Part shown: positions 7,559 to 16,360 of the stretch, in pieces
Layout: each line of letters opens with the position of its first letter
Numbering within the stretch: position 1 is the stretch's first letter
From: RECM01 sp047921215
GTDB lineage: Bacteria; Bacteroidota; Rhodothermia; Balneolales; Cyclonatronaceae
DNA length: 64,000 nucleotides
Direction: 5' to 3'
Assembly (NCBI GenBank): GCA_047921215.1
Contig: JBLRWO010000002.1
Span: 62,001 to 126,000, forward strand
Notes under the pieces: generated by a model
What the model was told of the DNA's origin: nothing
The model's input: the letters and a program-made list of their open reading frames with translations, nothing else
The model's database searches: none
Program-made: the position numbers and the translations under genes

Positions 7559-7981
7559 TTGAAAAAACTGCGGAAATGGATAGCCCTCATCTTCCCGGCA
7601 CTGGTGTTTATGCTGCTGGCCGGGTTGCTGATTTCACGTGTTTACCGGCCGATACCATCGGGTGACCCTCAAATCACGATCGATTCCCGCCAGGCAATCG
7701 ACCATACCGGAATTATGGCCGAGGTGTGCGGACTTGTCACATCCACAGGCTATCAGCCGCAAATTGCCGGGGAACCCACCTTCCTGAATTTCGGTGAGCC
7801 CTATCCCCGACATCATTTTACTGTTGTGATCTGGGGCGAATACGCGTCGCGCTGGGAAGTGCCGCCGTACCGGCTCTATGCCGACAGGGAAATTTGTGTT
7901 ACCGGAACCATCCAAATGCACCGCGACAAACCTCAGATTGTGGTCGCTGACCCCAGGCGCATCCGTTTCGTCAGCCGCTGA
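7559..7981 (+). CDS. Membrane-anchored OB-fold-like protein (hypothetical)
   Basis: About 140 residues if translated from the TTG at 7559 (reading L/M-K-K-L-R-K-W), which puts a single hydrophobic anchor near the N-terminus. An upstream in-frame start at 7478 would add an unlikely leader. The soluble part has alternating beta-type segments (AEVCGLVTS, HHFTVVIWG, EICVTGTIQMHRDKPQIVV). The closing pattern, G-x-I/V then KPQIVV and DP, is typical of OB-fold nucleic-acid-binding modules such as the tRNA-anti-like type. Expected location is the outer face of the inner membrane. Function unknown. Confidence 0.6.
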   Translation: MKKLRKWIALIFPALVFMLLAGLLISRVYRPIPSGDPQITIDSRQAIDHTGIMAEVCGLVTSTGYQPQIAGEPTFLNFGEPYPRHHFTVVIWGEYASRWEVPPYRLYADREICVTGTIQMHRDKPQIVVADPRRIRFVSR

Positions 7982-8083
7982 CCACCTTAATCTGAATTCC
8001 GAAATTATTCCCCGTTTTGATATCCAACTGTCACTCAAACCCTTATCTTCAGGGTTAACCATTTTGAATGAATATTTACAGCT

Positions 8084-8677
8084 ATGTTATTTCTTGAAGT
8101 TATCCAGGTTGGACCATTCGACTGGATGACATGGGTTATATTACCCCTGCTGATCTTTTTCGCACGTATTCTGGACGTATCGCTCGGCACGCTGCGCATC
8201 ATTTTCGTTTCCCGCTCCATGAAGCGGCTGGCAGTGTTGGTCGGTTTTTTCGAGTCCCTTATCTGGCTTATCGCCATCAGCCAGATCGTACAAAACCTGA
8301 CCAATGTGGTCACCTATGTCGCTTTTGCAGGAGGGTTCGCCGCCGGTAACTTTGTGGGGATCTACCTTGAGGGGAAAATCGCGGTAGGGCTGCTCTGTGT
8401 ACGTGCCATCACCCGCGACGATGCGTCGAAACTGGTGGAATTCCTCAAAGACCAAAATTACGGGGTTACTACCTTCTCGGCCAGGGGCGTGCAGGGTCGT
8501 GTTCGCCTGCTTTATATGGTTATCAAACGGCGCGATCTCAATCAGTTGCTGAAGATCATCAAAAACCACGATCCCAAGGCATTCATCACAATCGAGGATG
8601 TGAGGGCAGTAAATGAAGGCTTTTTCCCGCATACCTCCAGCTCCCTGTTCAGCCGGATGACCTCCCTGCGGAAGTAA
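8084..8677 (+). CDS. DUF2179 (UPF0316) membrane protein
   Basis: A 197-residue protein with about three hydrophobic helices in the first 90 residues (WVILPLLIFFARILDVSLGTLRII, then LVGFFESLIWLIAISQIV and AFAGGFAAGNFVGIYLE), followed by a soluble DUF2179-type domain with FLKDQNYGVTTFSARGVQG and VKRRDL-like segments. The RILDVSLGTLR and GNFVGIYLE patterns are characteristic of the UPF0316/DUF5698 family. Its molecular role is unknown; related soluble domains bind small ligands. Transcribed alone, 102 bp after the OB-fold gene. Confidence 0.85.
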   Translation: MLFLEVIQVGPFDWMTWVILPLLIFFARILDVSLGTLRIIFVSRSMKRLAVLVGFFESLIWLIAISQIVQNLTNVVTYVAFAGGFAAGNFVGIYLEGKIAVGLLCVRAITRDDASKLVEFLKDQNYGVTTFSARGVQGRVRLLYMVIKRRDLNQLLKIIKNHDPKAFITIEDVRAVNEGFFPHTSSSLFSRMTSLRK

Positions 8678-8703
8678 AATCAGCGGGCATGCAGTGTGCC
8701 TGA

Positions 8704-9048
8704 CTATTCGTCCCTGGTCCTGATCTCCATTTTCTCTGCGAAATAGTCGCAAAAGTCGCGCATGTCGCCGCTGATCCGCTCATCGCTGGTCGAATTATGC
8801 AGTGTATCGGCCATGGTGACCAGCGTTTCGTGGAAAAAGAGCTTCATCTCGTCAACGGTCATTTCCTTGGTCCACAGGTCGAGGCGAAGTGTCTCCTTTT
8901 TGTCATTGTCCCACATGGCCAGGATCATGGCCCTGCAGTCGATCGGCTTGTCGGAGCCGCTGTCGTCGGCGAGCATGCTGATTTTTTCGGGGATGTCTTT
9001 TTCGTCGAGGCCGACATTAATGCTGATGTTTTTGGTGGCGGAGATCAT
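8704..9048 (-). CDS. gldC: GldC family gliding-motility-associated protein
   Basis: A 114-residue soluble protein closely matching GldC: N-terminal INVGLDEKDIPE, ADDSG, then LRLDLWTKEMTVDEMKLFF, ETLVTMADTL and the closing DMRDFCDYFAEKMEI. In Flavobacterium GldC supports gliding, with an accessory role around the Gld/type IX machinery. Its presence supports an FCB-group organism, and it occurs widely in non-gliding members too. It stands alone on the minus strand, converging with the DUF2179 gene. Confidence 0.92.
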   Translation of the reverse strand: MISATKNISINVGLDEKDIPEKISMLADDSGSDKPIDCRAMILAMWDNDKKETLRLDLWTKEMTVDEMKLFFHETLVTMADTLHNSTSDERISGDMRDFCDYFAEKMEIRTRDE

Positions 9049-9162
9049 GTGTACTTTTATGGATGGTTATATTGGTGTCCTAAAATAAGGATGTTTGGAG
9101 AAACAGATAAACCGGGGGAGTGCCGGATACCGGTTTTGGATGCGGAGACAGATGAGGTTGAA

Positions 9163-9228
9163 GGGTACGGGTACAGGTACGGGTATGGATACGGGTACGG
9201 ATACGATTGTGATTGCAGTTGCGGTTGC
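9163..9228. repeat. Degenerate hexanucleotide tandem array
   Basis: Eleven consecutive 6-bp units: seven of GGGTAC type (9163-9204, variants AGGTAC, GGGTAT, GGATAC), then GATTGT, GATTGC, AGTTGC, GGTTGC. It lies between the divergent gldC promoter side and the rluD 3' end. No gene is supported here; frames through it give artificial dipeptide runs (GYGYGY, DCDCSCGC). Confidence 0.75.
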
Positions 9229-9279
9229 TATTCCGGAGGCCGGTGGCCGGTTTCTGGTTTCCGGCTACCCAGTTCATAA

Positions 9280-10311
9280 TTATGGTCCCGGCGTGCAGTG
9301 ACTGCGCATCATATCGAGCACGCTGGCAAAATCGTCGGGTAGTTCGGCCTCGAAGGTAACCTGCTCGCCGCTCCGCGGATGTTTGAAACCGAGCACCCGC
9401 GCATGCAGGCACTGGCGGCCAAGGCTTTTGAACAGGTTTTCGAACATCTGCTTCCTGGATCCGGTGTTAGGCCCGTAGCGTACCGAGGCGCCTCCGTAAG
9501 TGGCATCACCAAATACAGGATGGTTGATGTGGGCAAAGTGGACACGAATCTGATGGGTCCGGCCGGTCTCAAGGGTCACATCCACCAGGGCCAGGTGATC
9601 GAAACGTTCTATAATCCGGTAATGGGTTACCGCCCGCTTGCCGCCCTCCACTACATCCATCAGCTTGCGGTCGCGTACATTCCGGCCGAGGGGCGCGTCG
9701 ATAGTGCCCGAATCATCGGGATGGCCCCATACAAGGGCCAGGTAGTGGCGGTCGATGGTGTGCCGGGCGAACTGCTCAGCCAGCTTGTTGTGGGCCACAT
9801 CGTTGCGGGCCACCACCAACAGCCCGCTGGTGTCTTTGTCGAGACGGTGAACGATGCCGGGGCGAACCATATCGTCCTGCACATCCGACAGCTGATCCGC
9901 GTAGTGCAGCAGCCCGTTCACGAGCGTGCCCGTCCAGTTACCGTAGGCCGGATGTACCACCATGCCGGGCGGTTTGTTCACAATAATGAGGTCATCGTCC
10001 TCATACACGATGTTCAGGTCCATCTCCTCGGGTGCCGCTTCAGGCGGCGGGGGGATGGGCAGCGTTACCTCAATCCGGTCGTTCGGCTGTACAGGGTACG
10101 ACGATTTTTCCTTTTTCCCGTTCACCAGCACCCACCCGTTTTTGATGGCTTCCTGCACCTTGTTCCGAGTGGCGTTCTTCACCATCACGGTCAGGTATTT
10201 GTCGAGCCGTACATGCTCGTGCTGACCCGGCGCCACAACCAGGCTGATCCGGGTTTCGCCGCGCTCATCTTCTGAAAGTGGATCGGTGGAATATTCGGGT
10301 GTATTGTACAT
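9280..10311 (-). CDS. rluD: RluD-family 23S rRNA pseudouridine synthase
   Basis: Converts specific uridines of large-subunit rRNA to pseudouridine. An S4 RNA-binding domain at the N-terminus (VRLDKYLTVMV through VLVNGKKEKSSYPVQPND) is followed by the catalytic domain with LIIVNKPPGMVVHPAYGNWTGTLVN split around a linker, and the active-site motif GIVHRLDKDTSGLLVVA with the catalytic Asp. TGRTHQIRVH is also present. The ATG at 10311 is preferred over a TTG at 10329. About 343 residues, usual for the family. Confidence 0.92.
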   Translation of the reverse strand: MYNTPEYSTDPLSEDERGETRISLVVAPGQHEHVRLDKYLTVMVKNATRNKVQEAIKNGWVLVNGKKEKSSYPVQPNDRIEVTLPIPPPPEAAPEEMDLNIVYEDDDLIIVNKPPGMVVHPAYGNWTGTLVNGLLHYADQLSDVQDDMVRPGIVHRLDKDTSGLLVVARNDVAHNKLAEQFARHTIDRHYLALVWGHPDDSGTIDAPLGRNVRDRKLMDVVEGGKRAVTHYRIIERFDHLALVDVTLETGRTHQIRVHFAHINHPVFGDATYGGASVRYGPNTGSRKQMFENLFKSLGRQCLHARVLGFKHPRSGEQVTFEAELPDDFASVLDMMRSHCTPGP

Positions 10312-10388
10312 AACCCCTAAAATAACCAAAGCAGGGCTATTCTTTTAATGGGATTTGGGAAGTGACAACGCCGGTGCCGGGAGTATGC

Positions 10389-10509
10389 TTTGAAACAGGG
10401 AACAGCAGAATAGGGAATAGGGAATAGGAAATAGGGAATGTGGAAGTGGGTGTAAGGGGCCACTTCCCCATTCCCTATTCTAATGTTCTACTGTTCAATT
10501 GTTTCAAAA
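10389..10509. repeat. Long imperfect inverted repeat (AGGGAAT family)
   Basis: TTTGAAAC (10389-10396) pairs with GTTTCAAAA (10501-10509). Between them, a left arm of GGGAACAG and repeated AGGGAAT units faces a right arm reading CACTTCCCCATTCCCTATTC then TGTTCTACTGTTC. Related single arms occur at 40678-40722 and 45698-45750, with a fragment near 6929. It behaves like a small dispersed hairpin element and lies between the rluD start and the lon stop. Confidence 0.75.
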
Positions 10510-10540
10510 CCCGCTATCTCCACCAGCTGCATTATCCGGC

Positions 10541-12919
10541 TCAATCCACGAAAACATGCGGAATCGCTTCATCAATAGTACTAATCGGCAGTATTTTCAA
10601 CCCGGCCTTCACTTTCTCGGGGATATCGTAAAGGTCCTGCTCGTTGTCTGAGGGGATGAGTACCTTTGCGATCTGGTTCCGCTTGGCCGCCAGAAGCTTT
10701 TCGTTGAGCCCGCCGATCGCGAATATTTCGCCGCGGAGGGTGATCTCGCCGGTCATCGCCACGTCGTACCGCACTTTCCTGTTGGTGATGAGCGACAACA
10801 TGGCAACCGCCATGGCCAGGCCGGCACTCGGCCCGTCTTTGGGGATCGCCCCCTCCGGAATGTGGATGTGCAACTCGTTTTTCTCGAAATAATCTTCGGG
10901 CAGGCCGAAACTGTCGGCATTGGCACGTATGTAAGTGAGCGCGGCCATGGCCGATTCCTTCATCACATCGCCGAGCTGACCCGTAAGCTGGAATTTCCCC
11001 TTCCCGTGCATCCTGGCCACATCAATCTGCAGAATGGTTCCACCGGTGCTCGTCCATGCCAGGCCGTTCACGCTACCGATCTTGTGACGCTTGTCGAGGG
11101 CACGGTCGCGGTATTTCTCAACGCCCAGCAGTTCCCTGAGTTTCTTTTCGTTCACGGTGACCGACTTTACCGTTTCGCCCCGCTCTTTTGCAAGCACCAT
11201 CATCTTAGCAATCTTGCGGCAGACCGAGGTGATCTGCTGTTCCAGCTTCCGCACGCCCGCTTCGGCCGTGTATTTGCGGATCATCCGAAGTATGGCTTCA
11301 TCCTTAAATTTGACCCTTGAGGGCAGCAGTCCGTGTGAACGGATGTTTTTGGGGATGAGGTGGCGTTTGGCAATCTCCAGTTTGTCGTGCTCGAGATACC
11401 CGGGCAGGTTAATGATCTCCATCCGGTCGAGCAGCGCCGGCTGTATGTTGCTGGCCACATTGGCCGTTGCGATGAACATAACCTGCGACAGATCGAAATC
11501 GATGTCCAGATAGTGGTCGTTAAAGGTGTGGTTCTGCTCGGGATCGAGTACTTCGAGAATGGCCGACGACGGATCGCCCCTGAAATCGTGGGTTACCTTG
11601 TCGATTTCGTCCAGAATGATAACCGGGTTCATGGTGCCCGCCCGCTTCATCGACTGTATGATGCGCCCCGGCATCGACCCGATATAGGTACGGCGGTGGC
11701 CGCGGATCTCGGCCTCATCACTGATGCCCCCAAGAGCAATGCGCACCATCTGCCTGTTCAAAGCACTGGCGATCGATTTGGCCAGCGATGTTTTGCCGGT
11801 ACCGGGAGGGCCTACAAAACAGAGGATCTGCCCCTTGATGTTTTTCACCAGGTTCAGCACCGCGATGTGCTCGAGGATACGTTCTTTCGGCTTTTCCAGG
11901 CCAAAATGGTCATTATCAAGCTCCTCCTCGACCGTTTTGATCTCAAGGCGGTCTTCGGAATAGTTGCCCCAGGGTATGGAGATCATCCAGTCGAGGTAAT
12001 TCCGTGCAACACTGTACTCCGGCGACATGGCCGGGGTTTTTCTAAGCTTGTCGAGCTCCTCCATCGCTTTGGCGCGGGCGTGTTCGGGCATATCCATCGT
12101 CTCGATGGCATCCCGGATCTTGTTCAGCTCCGGATCGGCGAACTCGCCCTCATCCAGCTCATCCTGAAGTGCTTTAATCTGCTCCTGGATGTAGAATTTG
12201 CGCTGGCTCTCCTGGATTTCGTCCTGCACCCTCTCGTTGATCTCGGTGGAGACGGCCAGCAGCTCGATTTCGCTGGTCAGATAGGTGAGCAGGTTTTTGA
12301 AGCGTGCCTCAATATTTGCCTGCTCCAGCAGGTTCTGTTTCTGGGCGATATCCAGTTCCAGGTAGGAGGCCATGAAATAGAGCAGCTGCGACGGATTCTC
12401 AATACTTTCTATGCCCAGCAGTATCTCCTGCGGCAATTCCTGGTTGATCATCACATAGCGCTCGAATTTTTCGCGTGACCGGCGGATGAGCGCCTGCAGG
12501 CGGTTCGTCACCTTCGACTCATCCAGCGGCCAGGTATCGATGGTGACCTTCATATAGGGCATTTCGCTCACTATCGAGGCGATATTGGCCGGTACAATGC
12601 CTGAAACGAGCACTTTCACCAGGTTATTCGGCAGTCTTAGCACCTGCGAAATATGGGCCAGTGTTCCGGTGCTATAAATATCATCGAATCCCGGCTCTTC
12701 CACCAGGGGATCTATCTGGGCGACCAGCAATACGTACTTGCCGCCCGTCAGCGAATCGTTAATGGCAGCCAGCGTACTTTCCCGTCCCACCAGAATGGGA
12801 TAGAGCGTGTTCGGGAACACAATGGTATCGCGCAGGGGTATGATCGCAACCTCATCGGGCAGAACATCGGGATCAAAATCACCACTCACATCGATGTTTT
12901 CCTGAATTAAATCAGACAT
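10541..12919 (-). CDS. lon: ATP-dependent protease Lon
   Basis: Cytoplasmic AAA+ serine protease that degrades misfolded and regulatory proteins. The 792-residue protein has the N-terminal LON substrate domain (about 22-220), a coiled-coil linker, the AAA+ module with Walker A GPPGTGKTS (370-378) and Walker B VIILDEID (433-440), and the C-terminal protease domain with KDGPSAG (Ser698) and Lys741 as the Ser-Lys dyad. Length and order match bacterial LonA. Transcribed alone toward rluD. Confidence 0.97.
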   Translation of the reverse strand: MSDLIQENIDVSGDFDPDVLPDEVAIIPLRDTIVFPNTLYPILVGRESTLAAINDSLTGGKYVLLVAQIDPLVEEPGFDDIYSTGTLAHISQVLRLPNNLVKVLVSGIVPANIASIVSEMPYMKVTIDTWPLDESKVTNRLQALIRRSREKFERYVMINQELPQEILLGIESIENPSQLLYFMASYLELDIAQKQNLLEQANIEARFKNLLTYLTSEIELLAVSTEINERVQDEIQESQRKFYIQEQIKALQDELDEGEFADPELNKIRDAIETMDMPEHARAKAMEELDKLRKTPAMSPEYSVARNYLDWMISIPWGNYSEDRLEIKTVEEELDNDHFGLEKPKERILEHIAVLNLVKNIKGQILCFVGPPGTGKTSLAKSIASALNRQMVRIALGGISDEAEIRGHRRTYIGSMPGRIIQSMKRAGTMNPVIILDEIDKVTHDFRGDPSSAILEVLDPEQNHTFNDHYLDIDFDLSQVMFIATANVASNIQPALLDRMEIINLPGYLEHDKLEIAKRHLIPKNIRSHGLLPSRVKFKDEAILRMIRKYTAEAGVRKLEQQITSVCRKIAKMMVLAKERGETVKSVTVNEKKLRELLGVEKYRDRALDKRHKIGSVNGLAWTSTGGTILQIDVARMHGKGKFQLTGQLGDVMKESAMAALTYIRANADSFGLPEDYFEKNELHIHIPEGAIPKDGPSAGLAMAVAMLSLITNRKVRYDVAMTGEITLRGEIFAIGGLNEKLLAAKRNQIAKVLIPSDNEQDLYDIPEKVKAGLKILPISTIDEAIPHVFVD

Positions 12920-13255
12920 AGGATAGAATACTATAAAAGCGCTTTAAAAAATGACCTCTTATCAGGTATAACCTTCAAATAACAAACGTGGAAATCGATA
13001 CCTGATTTACAGGTACCCTTCTGAATCGCAAAAAAGGAATCAGGTTCCTCATGGTTTGCGAATATACAGGCAAAATATACAGGGAATGACACCCGAATTG
13101 AAATAAAAGGAAATTGAAGATATCCTTTATTGATATCCTGTAATCCTCCTATTTTAAGGCAGTAGACAACCCGGTATTATCAGATTATGATAACCGAACG
13201 GGTACATCACCGGGCATGACAGGTGTACCGGCTATCAACCGACCGCAACCGAACT
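12920..13255. other. Divergent intergenic region between lon and recN
   Basis: AT-rich, no gene seen. It must hold the divergent promoters of lon and recN. I could not identify a heat-shock (CIRCE) or LexA-type palindrome with confidence. Confidence 0.4.
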
Positions 13256-14968
13256 GTGATCCGCACACTCTACATACGCGATTACGCGCTGATCGACGAA
13301 CTGGAAATCAACTTCGGAGAGGGACTGAACATCCTTACCGGGGAGACCGGTGCGGGTAAATCGATCATTATCGGTGCACTGAACCTGATACTAGGTGAGC
13401 GGGCCGATACCGATTCGATCAGAACGGGTGCTGCAAAGGCCATTGCTGAAGCTCATATCGATGTGCGCAGCGATGAACGGATCATCGGGCTGATGGCCGA
13501 GAATGACATCGAATCGACCGGTACGGTTATTCTTCGCAGGGAAATCAGGCCGGGATCAAGCAGGGCGTTCATTAACGATACGCCCGTAAATATTTCTGTG
13601 CTGAAACAGGCCGGCGATATGCTTGTGGATCTGCACGGACAGCACGATCATCAGCTGCTGCTGCACGAAGACCAGCACCGGGCCATGGTCGACGGATTCA
13701 CACAGGCCACCCTCGCGTCGGCCGAGTATCTTGAAGCCTACCGGCTGGTAGTGGCCGCACGCAAGGATCTTGCCGCATTCCGCAGGCGCGAGAAAGACCT
13801 GCAGGAAAAATCCGACCTTTTAAGCTACCAGCTGAAGGAACTGAGCGCGGCAAACCTCAGGGAAGACGAACCGGCCGGGATGGAAGCAGAGATGAACCTG
13901 CTCGATCACACAGAAGAGCTGGAAAAGCAGTCGGCCATCGTAACCGGTCTTGGTTCTGATGGTGAAATCAATGTTATGGAGCTGCTCGGAAAAATCGAAA
14001 GGGCCGTTGAGGAACTCGGCAGGATTCAGCCGGAATTTGAGTCCTACCTGCAGGAGCTGCATTCAGCAAGGGTGAGCATCGAAGAACTGTTGCGGTTTAC
14101 TGAACGCAACCGTGCCAGTTTCGAGTACAACCCGGAACGTCTCGAAAAACTGAGGATTCGCCAGGCCGAACTGGCCCGGCTGCAGAAAAAATATGATGCT
14201 GATATCCCGGGACTCATCAAACTGCGCGATGAGCTGGAAAATACCCTGAGTCTTGCCGAAAATTTCGATCTGGAAATCGGCAAGCGTGAGCGGGAACTGC
14301 AGCGGCAGCTAACCAATCTGAAACGATGCGCACTCATTCTGCACGAGGCCCGTGAAAGTATCGGGGAGCGCCTGCACGAAGCCATCGGCGAAGAACTGCA
14401 GAAACTGGGTATGCCGCACGCCCGGTTCGAGGTCAGGGTGGAGTGGCTGCGTGACCCGAACGGATGGCTGGAAATTGACGGCCATTCCATAGCCTGCGAA
14501 GAACATGGCTGCGACAGCGTCCGGTTTTTCATCTCCACCAACAAGGGCGAGGTGCTTAAGCCGCTGTCAAAGACGGCATCCGGCGGGGAAATCAGCCGCA
14601 TCATGCTAGCCCTGAAAGCCGTTCTTGCCCGCGAACACAGTCTGCCCGTCATGATTTTTGATGAAATCGACGTCGGAATCAGCGGTCAGGTGGGCCACCA
14701 GGTGGGAAGGACCATGCGGGGGTTATCCAAAAGGTGCCAGATTATAGCCATTACCCACCTCCCTCAGATCGCGAGCCAGTCGCACCATCATTACCGGGTA
14801 CTCAAGGCCGAAGAAGACGAACGAACTGTAACACGCATCGAACCCCTGTTCGATAAAGAGCACATCCGGGAGATCGCCCGGCTGATGAGCGGAGACCTTA
14901 TCACCCAATCTTCACTGGATAGCGCACGGGAACTGATCGAGGAAAACAAGAAAACGGACACGAAATGA
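13256..14968 (+). CDS. recN: DNA repair protein RecN
   Basis: SMC-like ATPase for double-strand break repair. Translated from the GTG at 13256 it begins M-I-R-T-L-Y-I-R-D-Y-A-L-I-D-E, the usual RecN start; the GTG at 13223 would add eleven unrelated residues. Walker A is GETGAGKS, the long central part is coiled coil (about 150-370), and the C-terminal head has the ABC signature SGGEISRIMLALK and Walker B MIFDEIDVGISG. About 570 residues, normal for the family. Confidence 0.95.
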   Translation: MIRTLYIRDYALIDELEINFGEGLNILTGETGAGKSIIIGALNLILGERADTDSIRTGAAKAIAEAHIDVRSDERIIGLMAENDIESTGTVILRREIRPGSSRAFINDTPVNISVLKQAGDMLVDLHGQHDHQLLLHEDQHRAMVDGFTQATLASAEYLEAYRLVVAARKDLAAFRRREKDLQEKSDLLSYQLKELSAANLREDEPAGMEAEMNLLDHTEELEKQSAIVTGLGSDGEINVMELLGKIERAVEELGRIQPEFESYLQELHSARVSIEELLRFTERNRASFEYNPERLEKLRIRQAELARLQKKYDADIPGLIKLRDELENTLSLAENFDLEIGKRERELQRQLTNLKRCALILHEARESIGERLHEAIGEELQKLGMPHARFEVRVEWLRDPNGWLEIDGHSIACEEHGCDSVRFFISTNKGEVLKPLSKTASGGEISRIMLALKAVLAREHSLPVMIFDEIDVGISGQVGHQVGRTMRGLSKRCQIIAITHLPQIASQSHHHYRVLKAEEDERTVTRIEPLFDKEHIREIARLMSGDLITQSSLDSARELIEENKKTDTK

Positions 14969-15107
14969 CCATCATTTATATTTCCCGGAAAAAGTAGTGG
15001 CAATGTACTGATTCCGCCCGGGATGATGAAATAAGTGGTGATGGATGGTGAACACCATGTTAAAAAGCTGAAAATCCTGACAACCTAAAATCATAAATTT
15101 CAGTAAA

Positions 15108-15434
15108 ATGAAAAAACCTGCACCAGGGTGGTCAAAATTAGCTTATTTGATTCCTGTTGTATACATAATTGCATTCGCTCTGTTCTGGGTAGCGGTCGAG
15201 TATACAATTATAAAAGAAACCCAGGGAGCTAGTCAGGTAAAAGAAGTATTGTACGGCATGCTTTTTTTCTTTGCCAACCCTGCCTTCTCGTACATACTTT
15301 TGTTTTTTCTTGTAATTCCCTTTGTTATGCTGATTGGTGCCTTTTTCAAAAAAAGAAAGGATATCATTCTCGGAAGTTTAATCTGCGCACTCATCAGTGT
15401 TACATTATTGGTTGTAGCGGTTGTGTTTCATTAA
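15108..15434 (+). CDS. Small three-helix membrane protein, hypothetical
   Basis: A 108-residue protein with three predicted transmembrane segments (about 11-32, 47-77 and 86-107), separated by a short polar stretch and a KKRKD turn. It starts with MKK from a good ATG. Base composition is more AT-rich than the flanking genes, which may point to recent acquisition. No family recognised. It lies 139 bp after recN and converges with the thioredoxin-like gene. Confidence 0.6.
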   Translation: MKKPAPGWSKLAYLIPVVYIIAFALFWVAVEYTIIKETQGASQVKEVLYGMLFFFANPAFSYILLFFLVIPFVMLIGAFFKKRKDIILGSLICALISVTLLVVAVVFH

Positions 15435-15496
15435 GGCCGTATCAGTAAGAGGTGTACTGTACTGCCTGCAAACCCCCCGGCAAGGCGATTCACCGG

Positions 15497-15982
15497 CTAT
15501 TGCAGCCTCAGTATGTCAACCATATCCTCTTCGATGCTTTTCCGCGGTCTGCGGGTAATGCGGCCAACCTCCCTGCCATCGATCTCAAATATGAAGGTGG
15601 GGGAAGTAATCACATTATAGGCGCGTGACATGCCTGCTCCGTCTGATCGTTCACGGTTCACCCCGATATAGGTCGTCTTGTAATTCGAATCGCCGAGCAG
15701 TTCCTTTGTTTTCAGGTAGGCCGGTACATTCCGGATGCTGTCGATGCACCACGTGCCGAGAAAAACTTTTACCGTTACATTCTTCCGGTACGATTTCAGG
15801 TAATTCACGGCCGCTTCGTTGGGCTTGTAGGCGGTTTTATAACGGTTAAAGATCGGATATTCTTTAAGTACCTCATCAATACCGACTACCCCCAGCGCCA
15901 TTGGCTCCTGGTTCTGGGCCTGCAAACCCGCAGCCAGGGTGAATATCATCATAACCGCCGCTATAAGTATCGATTGCTTCAT
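15497..15982 (-). CDS. Exported thioredoxin-fold protein with CxxS active site
   Basis: About 161 residues from the ATG at 15982, which begins a signal peptide (MKQSILIAAV..., cleavage near LQAQ). The domain has the thioredoxin pattern VKVFLGTWCIDSIRNVP (active-site W78-C79-I-D-S82), a cis-proline-like TSPTF, and a C-terminal helix. Relatives commonly read GTWCxDS in the FCB group. With one cysteine it cannot form an intramolecular CxxC disulfide, so a monothiol exchange, isomerase or binding role is more likely than classical reductase activity. Expected in the periplasm. Confidence 0.75.
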   Translation of the reverse strand: MKQSILIAAVMMIFTLAAGLQAQNQEPMALGVVGIDEVLKEYPIFNRYKTAYKPNEAAVNYLKSYRKNVTVKVFLGTWCIDSIRNVPAYLKTKELLGDSNYKTTYIGVNRERSDGAGMSRAYNVITSPTFIFEIDGREVGRITRRPRKSIEEDMVDILRLQ

Positions 15983-16360
15983 AAAACAATGTTTTAAAGT
16001 GAATGCATCTGAAAGCAGAGGCATCAAGACTGTTAAAACGCTTCCGGTACCGGGCATATTATAACACCCTTCCCGCTGAAGTAAAAAGAAATCCGCAAAA
16101 AGTTCTGTTTTGTCTGCAGGCAGGTATAACCATCAATTTTTTGTATATTGTGCGTGTTAAAAAACACGTCGATACACACATTTAATACAGATTTAAGACC
16201 ATCTGAATCCGCGTTCCGTTTCTTTTAAAGAGCTAAATCCGGTAAATGTTTCCGACAGGACTGGATGGAAAAGGTAATCCTTCGGCATCCATCTGATGCC
16301 GTATATCGACGCTGACCGGCACAACCGGTGTATCAACAAGCACCCATTTTTTTACTCATT
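15983..16360. other. Divergent intergenic region before the DEAD-box helicase
   Basis: No gene seen. A small hairpin CGTGTT-aaaa-AACACG (16153-16168) follows an AT-rich TTTTTTGTATATTG stretch. It may be part of the helicase leader. Cold-shock-type control is possible for such helicases, but nothing specific is visible. Confidence 0.35.

Noticed and set aside
8797..9279. Plus-strand frame with GYGYGY and DCDCSCGC runs
   Set aside because: It runs antisense to gldC and then through the hexamer array, which generates the dipeptide pattern artificially.
10862..12910. Long plus-strand frames opposite lon
   Set aside because: Antisense shadows of the lon coding sequence. The same applies to long frames opposite argF', mnmE, icd and the symporter.
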